Assembly: GCA_910579685.1 (NCBI GenBank)
Contig: CAJTVN010000028.1
Coordinates: 1 to 52,407 of the forward strand
Direction of reading: 5' to 3'
From: an uncultured Lachnospiraceae bacterium
GTDB lineage: Bacteria > Bacillota > Clostridia > Lachnospirales > Lachnospiraceae
Length of the DNA: 52,407 bases
The notes beneath the pieces were generated by a model. The model saw only the letters and a list, made by a program, of their open reading frames with translations. It was not told where the DNA came from and did not search any database. Position numbers and translations under genes: made by a program. This document shows, piece after piece, positions 50,500 through 52,407 of the stretch. Position 1 is the first letter of the stretch; each line of letters starts with the position of its first letter.

Positions 50500-51558
50500 T
50501 CAATGACCGTCCGGATCTTCGGGAAAACCAATTTTTCTCAGCGTATCCCGGGTGATCAGAACCGGCTGCAGGATAATCCTTCTGCAGATTTTCCGGTCAC
50601 AGGGATGCGTCTGCATCTCTCTTTCCGCCTCCTCCATTTGCGAAAAGCACTCCGCAATCATAATGTTCGCATCCAGCGAATAGGTGGTGAGTGCGGGAGA
50701 AAACTGGCTCGCCAGGGGAATATTGTCCACACTGAGCACGGATACCTGTCCCGGGACATCAATTCCCTTTGCCCGAAGCCCCTGAATCAGCCCGATCGCC
50801 ATCCAGTCGTTGGCCGCAAAGACCGCCGTAAATTTCCGGCCCGTCACCAGATCGGCAACCCGGTCCGCAAGCGCCCCGCCTCCCCTGAAATTCATCTTGC
50901 TCTCCAACACCTCATACCCGATTCCGCTTTTCCTTGCGCCTCGGATAAATCCGTTCTTCCGGTAAAGCGCCGAAGCGTACCGATCCGGACCGGTGATATG
51001 AATCACCTTTTTATGTCCATAGCCAGCTAAAACCCTGGCCGCATTGATGCCGATTTTGAAATGGTCAAAATAAATCTGTATAAAATCATCGTGATCCGGA
51101 TAATTCTCAAAGGAGATAATTCTGAGATAATCCTCCTGTATCCTTCGAATCTGCTCCTCCTCCAGCTTCCCCACGATCAGAACCGGAGAAGCCGCATCCC
51201 CGTTTTCCAGCGATTCCAGCGTCAACGGAATCATATTCACGCTGTTTTTCGCCGCATAAGTGGTAAGCTCCATGAGCATTCTGTTATAAAAGGGATCATT
51301 CATCTTAATGGTCGGAGAACAGATCAGGTTGATATATTTGTTCCGCACGATGGGGGCCACATAGGTTCCCTTGCCCTCATACTTGACAAGAAGACCCTCG
51401 GAAACCAGCTGGCCGATCACTTCCCTGACGCGCTGCCTTCCCACCTGAAGTCTCTGTTCCAGTTTTCGTTCGGATTCCAGCTTGATCAGCCGGTCCGACT
51501 GAAGCTTTTTCACTTCCTCCCGGAGGATATCCGCAATTTCTTTGTTTTCTTTATTCAT
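50500..51558 (-). CDS. GntR/LacI-type (AraR-like) transcriptional regulator
   Basis: A 352-residue regulator from ATG 51558 (MNKENKEIADILREEV); the longer frame to 51657 is rejected because its extra part crosses an operator-like site. N-terminal GntR winged helix (SERKLEQRLQVGRQRVREVI, then GLLVKYEGKGTYVAP) is fused to a LacI-like periplasmic-binding domain (GHKKVIHITGPDRYASALYR, then FAANDWMAIGLIQGLR). This is the AraR design, which releases DNA on binding a sugar. Likely ligand: a pentose or xyloside breakdown product. It leads the long operon and probably represses it and itself. Confidence 0.92.
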   Translation of the reverse strand: MNKENKEIADILREEVKKLQSDRLIKLESERKLEQRLQVGRQRVREVIGQLVSEGLLVKYEGKGTYVAPIVRNKYINLICSPTIKMNDPFYNRMLMELTTYAAKNSVNMIPLTLESLENGDAASPVLIVGKLEEEQIRRIQEDYLRIISFENYPDHDDFIQIYFDHFKIGINAARVLAGYGHKKVIHITGPDRYASALYRKNGFIRGARKSGIGYEVLESKMNFRGGGALADRVADLVTGRKFTAVFAANDWMAIGLIQGLRAKGIDVPGQVSVLSVDNIPLASQFSPALTTYSLDANIMIAECFSQMEEAEREMQTHPCDRKICRRIILQPVLITRDTLRKIGFPEDPDGH

Positions 51559-51634
51559 ATTAGCTCTTTCTTTTTGGTAAATTTTAACAATTCCATATAC
51601 GGTTATTTTGCAGGAATTTTTCATAAAAATGCGT

Positions 51635-51650
51635 TTTGGTTTAACCCAAA
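51635..51650. promoter_or_regulatory. Operator-like near-palindrome downstream of the gntR promoter
   Basis: TTTGGTTTAACCCAAA at 51635-51650 differs at one base from a perfect palindrome and is a near copy of the site at 51880. It lies in the leader of the regulator gene, about 85 bases upstream of its start codon. Confidence 0.65.
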
Positions 51651-51751
51651 TCCACATGTTTATTATAAAGTTTGCACAATTTATTATTTGTCATTCGTTA
51701 TTACGATTATTTAATTTTATTATAAGAAAATTTCTTTCGTCATTTTTACTA

Positions 51752-51780
51752 ATCATAATCTTCATCTCTGAAAATGTCAA
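51752..51780 (-). promoter_or_regulatory. Promoter of the GntR/LacI-type regulator and operon
   Basis: On the minus strand: TTGACA (complement of 51775-51780), 17-base spacer, TATGAT (complement of 51752-51757). Operator-like sites lie on both sides. Confidence 0.75.
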
Positions 51781-51879
51781 TACTTTATTCGACTTTTATT
51801 TTATATGTGTTATATTTTTGGTAATAATACACTAATATTAATATATTTTTTTGTTTATTATAACTTATTTTAGATTAAA

Positions 51880-51895
51880 ATTGGGTTAACCCAAT
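51880..51895. promoter_or_regulatory. Perfect 16-bp palindromic operator
   Basis: ATTGGGTTAACCCAAT at 51880-51895 is its own reverse complement. It lies about 100 bases upstream of the regulator's -35 box, and its centre is 245 bases from the related site at 51635-51650. Confidence 0.7.
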
Positions 51896-51925
51896 AGTCA
51901 TTTTGTATATTTTCCGTTTTTTAGC

Positions 51926-52090
51926 TTTCAAGTAAAGCCGGAGCAAACTTCCGGTTTCGCAAGGCAGTCAAAAACATTGAAAAAAATAAGAAACAAATAT
52001 AAAATAGAGATACACCAAGAAACATTCTTTGACAGAAATCATGAAAAGAGAGCCGAATGGGATGAAAAAGCTGAAATCTCTTGTATATGA
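51926..52090 (+). pseudogene. Possible gene remnant at a mobile-element edge
   Basis: A plus-strand frame with no proper start reads QSKTLKKIRNKYKIEIHQ, then TFFDRNHEKRAEWDEKAE, and ends at TGA 52088. A different frame holds a short ORF from ATG 52041 (MKREPNGMKKLKSL) to TAG 52127. Which is real is unclear. I do not recognise either. The stretch sits between the chromosomal operator at 51895 and the mobile-type gene at 52220, so it may include the element's end. Confidence 0.25.
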
Positions 52091-52162
52091 ACCTTTTACC
52101 GCAAACGATATAGCGTGCCAGTTATAGGCACATCAAACAAAATACGGGCAGGAACACACTGG

Positions 52163-52192
52163 AAAAGGGATTGCGGGATGCAGTCCTTTTTT
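52163..52192 (+). terminator. Terminator or attenuator hairpin before the edge gene
   Basis: A 12-bp stem (52163-52174 with 52180-52191) contains two G-U pairs, has a 5-nt loop GGGAT, and ends in a six-T run. It lies 28 bases upstream of the next start codon, a position typical of transcription attenuators in integrative elements. Confidence 0.7.
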
Positions 52193-52219
52193 GATATGGG
52201 AAAAGGAGAATATCAGATT

Positions 52220-52407
52220 ATGACAAATTTAACAAGGTATGAAATGGAAACAGTGGTAAATTACAATGCCGGAGAGCAGACGGCAACTGTCTATACAAGA
52301 GATAAGTCAGTGATGCGCAGACTGGATCGGCTTGTGGCGGATTATCCTGACAGTTACAAACTGTTGAACCAGACGGACATTGACAAGACCTATTCCATGC
52401 CAAAATC
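52220..52407 (+). CDS. N-terminal part of a mobile-element-type small protein, cut by the window edge
   Basis: ATG 52220 follows AAAAGGAG. The visible 62 residues read MTNLTRYEMETVVNYNAGEQ, then TATVYTRDKSVMRRLDRL and the end MPK. From memory, similar 90-100-residue proteins are carried by Tn1549-like integrative elements of gut Firmicutes; the function is not known to me. The gene is broken only by the end of the window. It suggests that an integrated element begins just upstream. Confidence 0.65.
   Translation, partial: MTNLTRYEMETVVNYNAGEQTATVYTRDKSVMRRLDRLVADYPDSYKLLNQTDIDKTYSMPK

Overview
The window looks like chromosome of a gut-type Lachnospiraceae (Clostridia, Hungatella/Enterocloster-like). 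Base composition is close to half G+C, ribosome binding sites are strong AGGAGG types, and the gene content is typical: CIRCE-controlled Hsp20, LplABC-type sugar importers, YesM/AraC-like membrane regulators, BlaI/BlaR pairs and many glycosidases. No tRNA, rRNA or CRISPR array was seen. The taxon is inferred from style and family memory, not from a marker gene.

Layout. 1-7.9 kb, minus strand: a LytTR response regulator, a small membrane protein, an NSS-family Na+ symporter, a 1000-residue helicase-nuclease, a DegV protein and an MgtC-like membrane protein. 8-15.2 kb, sugar locus 1: a GH29 alpha-L-fucosidase and an AraC regulator on the minus strand, divergent from a PTS operon (EIIBCA, HAD phosphatase, Enzyme I). 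This ends in a candidate structured RNA with a strong terminator. 15.2-22.7 kb: a decayed DUF3788-like gene, a radical SAM protein, an orphan adenine methylase, a BlaI/BlaR1-like pair with visible operators, an F420-ligase-like protein, a DUF4143 AAA ATPase and a small conserved Lachnospiraceae protein. 22.7-24.1 kb: a heavily deleted prophage remnant (tail gene, sigma-like gene, repressor tail, ImmA-like gene). 24.1-28.2 kb: a four-gene, translationally coupled ABC transporter and two-component system. 28.4-29 kb: hsp20 with CIRCE.

29-36.7 kb, sugar locus 2, minus strand: membrane-bound AraC regulator, lipoprotein sugar-binding protein, two permeases, GH43 enzyme, terminator. 36.7-37.8 kb: an unrecognised reading frame with one in-frame stop and an HTH/PD-(D/E)XK-like protein. 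37.9-51.6 kb, sugar locus 3, minus strand, apparently one transcription unit: GntR/LacI-type regulator, Opp-like binding protein and OppBCDF transporter, GH39 beta-xylosidase, racemase-superfamily protein, two-subunit transketolase, GarR-like dehydrogenase, hydroxypyruvate-isomerase-like protein, then a 15-bp terminator. 51.9-52.4 kb: the start of what looks like an integrated mobile element, with an attenuator-like hairpin and a gene cut by the window edge.

The three sugar loci each pair import with intracellular hydrolysis and a local regulator. The regulatory DNA is unusually legible: a CIRCE element overlapping a perfect -35, BlaI dyads over a promoter, a 16-bp palindrome and a near copy flanking the GntR promoter, and an inverted repeat in the AraC/PTS divergent region. 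The most unusual items are a dispersed structured repeat (1-41, 48239-48374 and a minimal 19-nt version at 28334), the candidate RNA after ptsI, three 8-bp repeats at exactly 32-bp spacing upstream of the AAA ATPase, and the catalytically altered racemase in locus 3.
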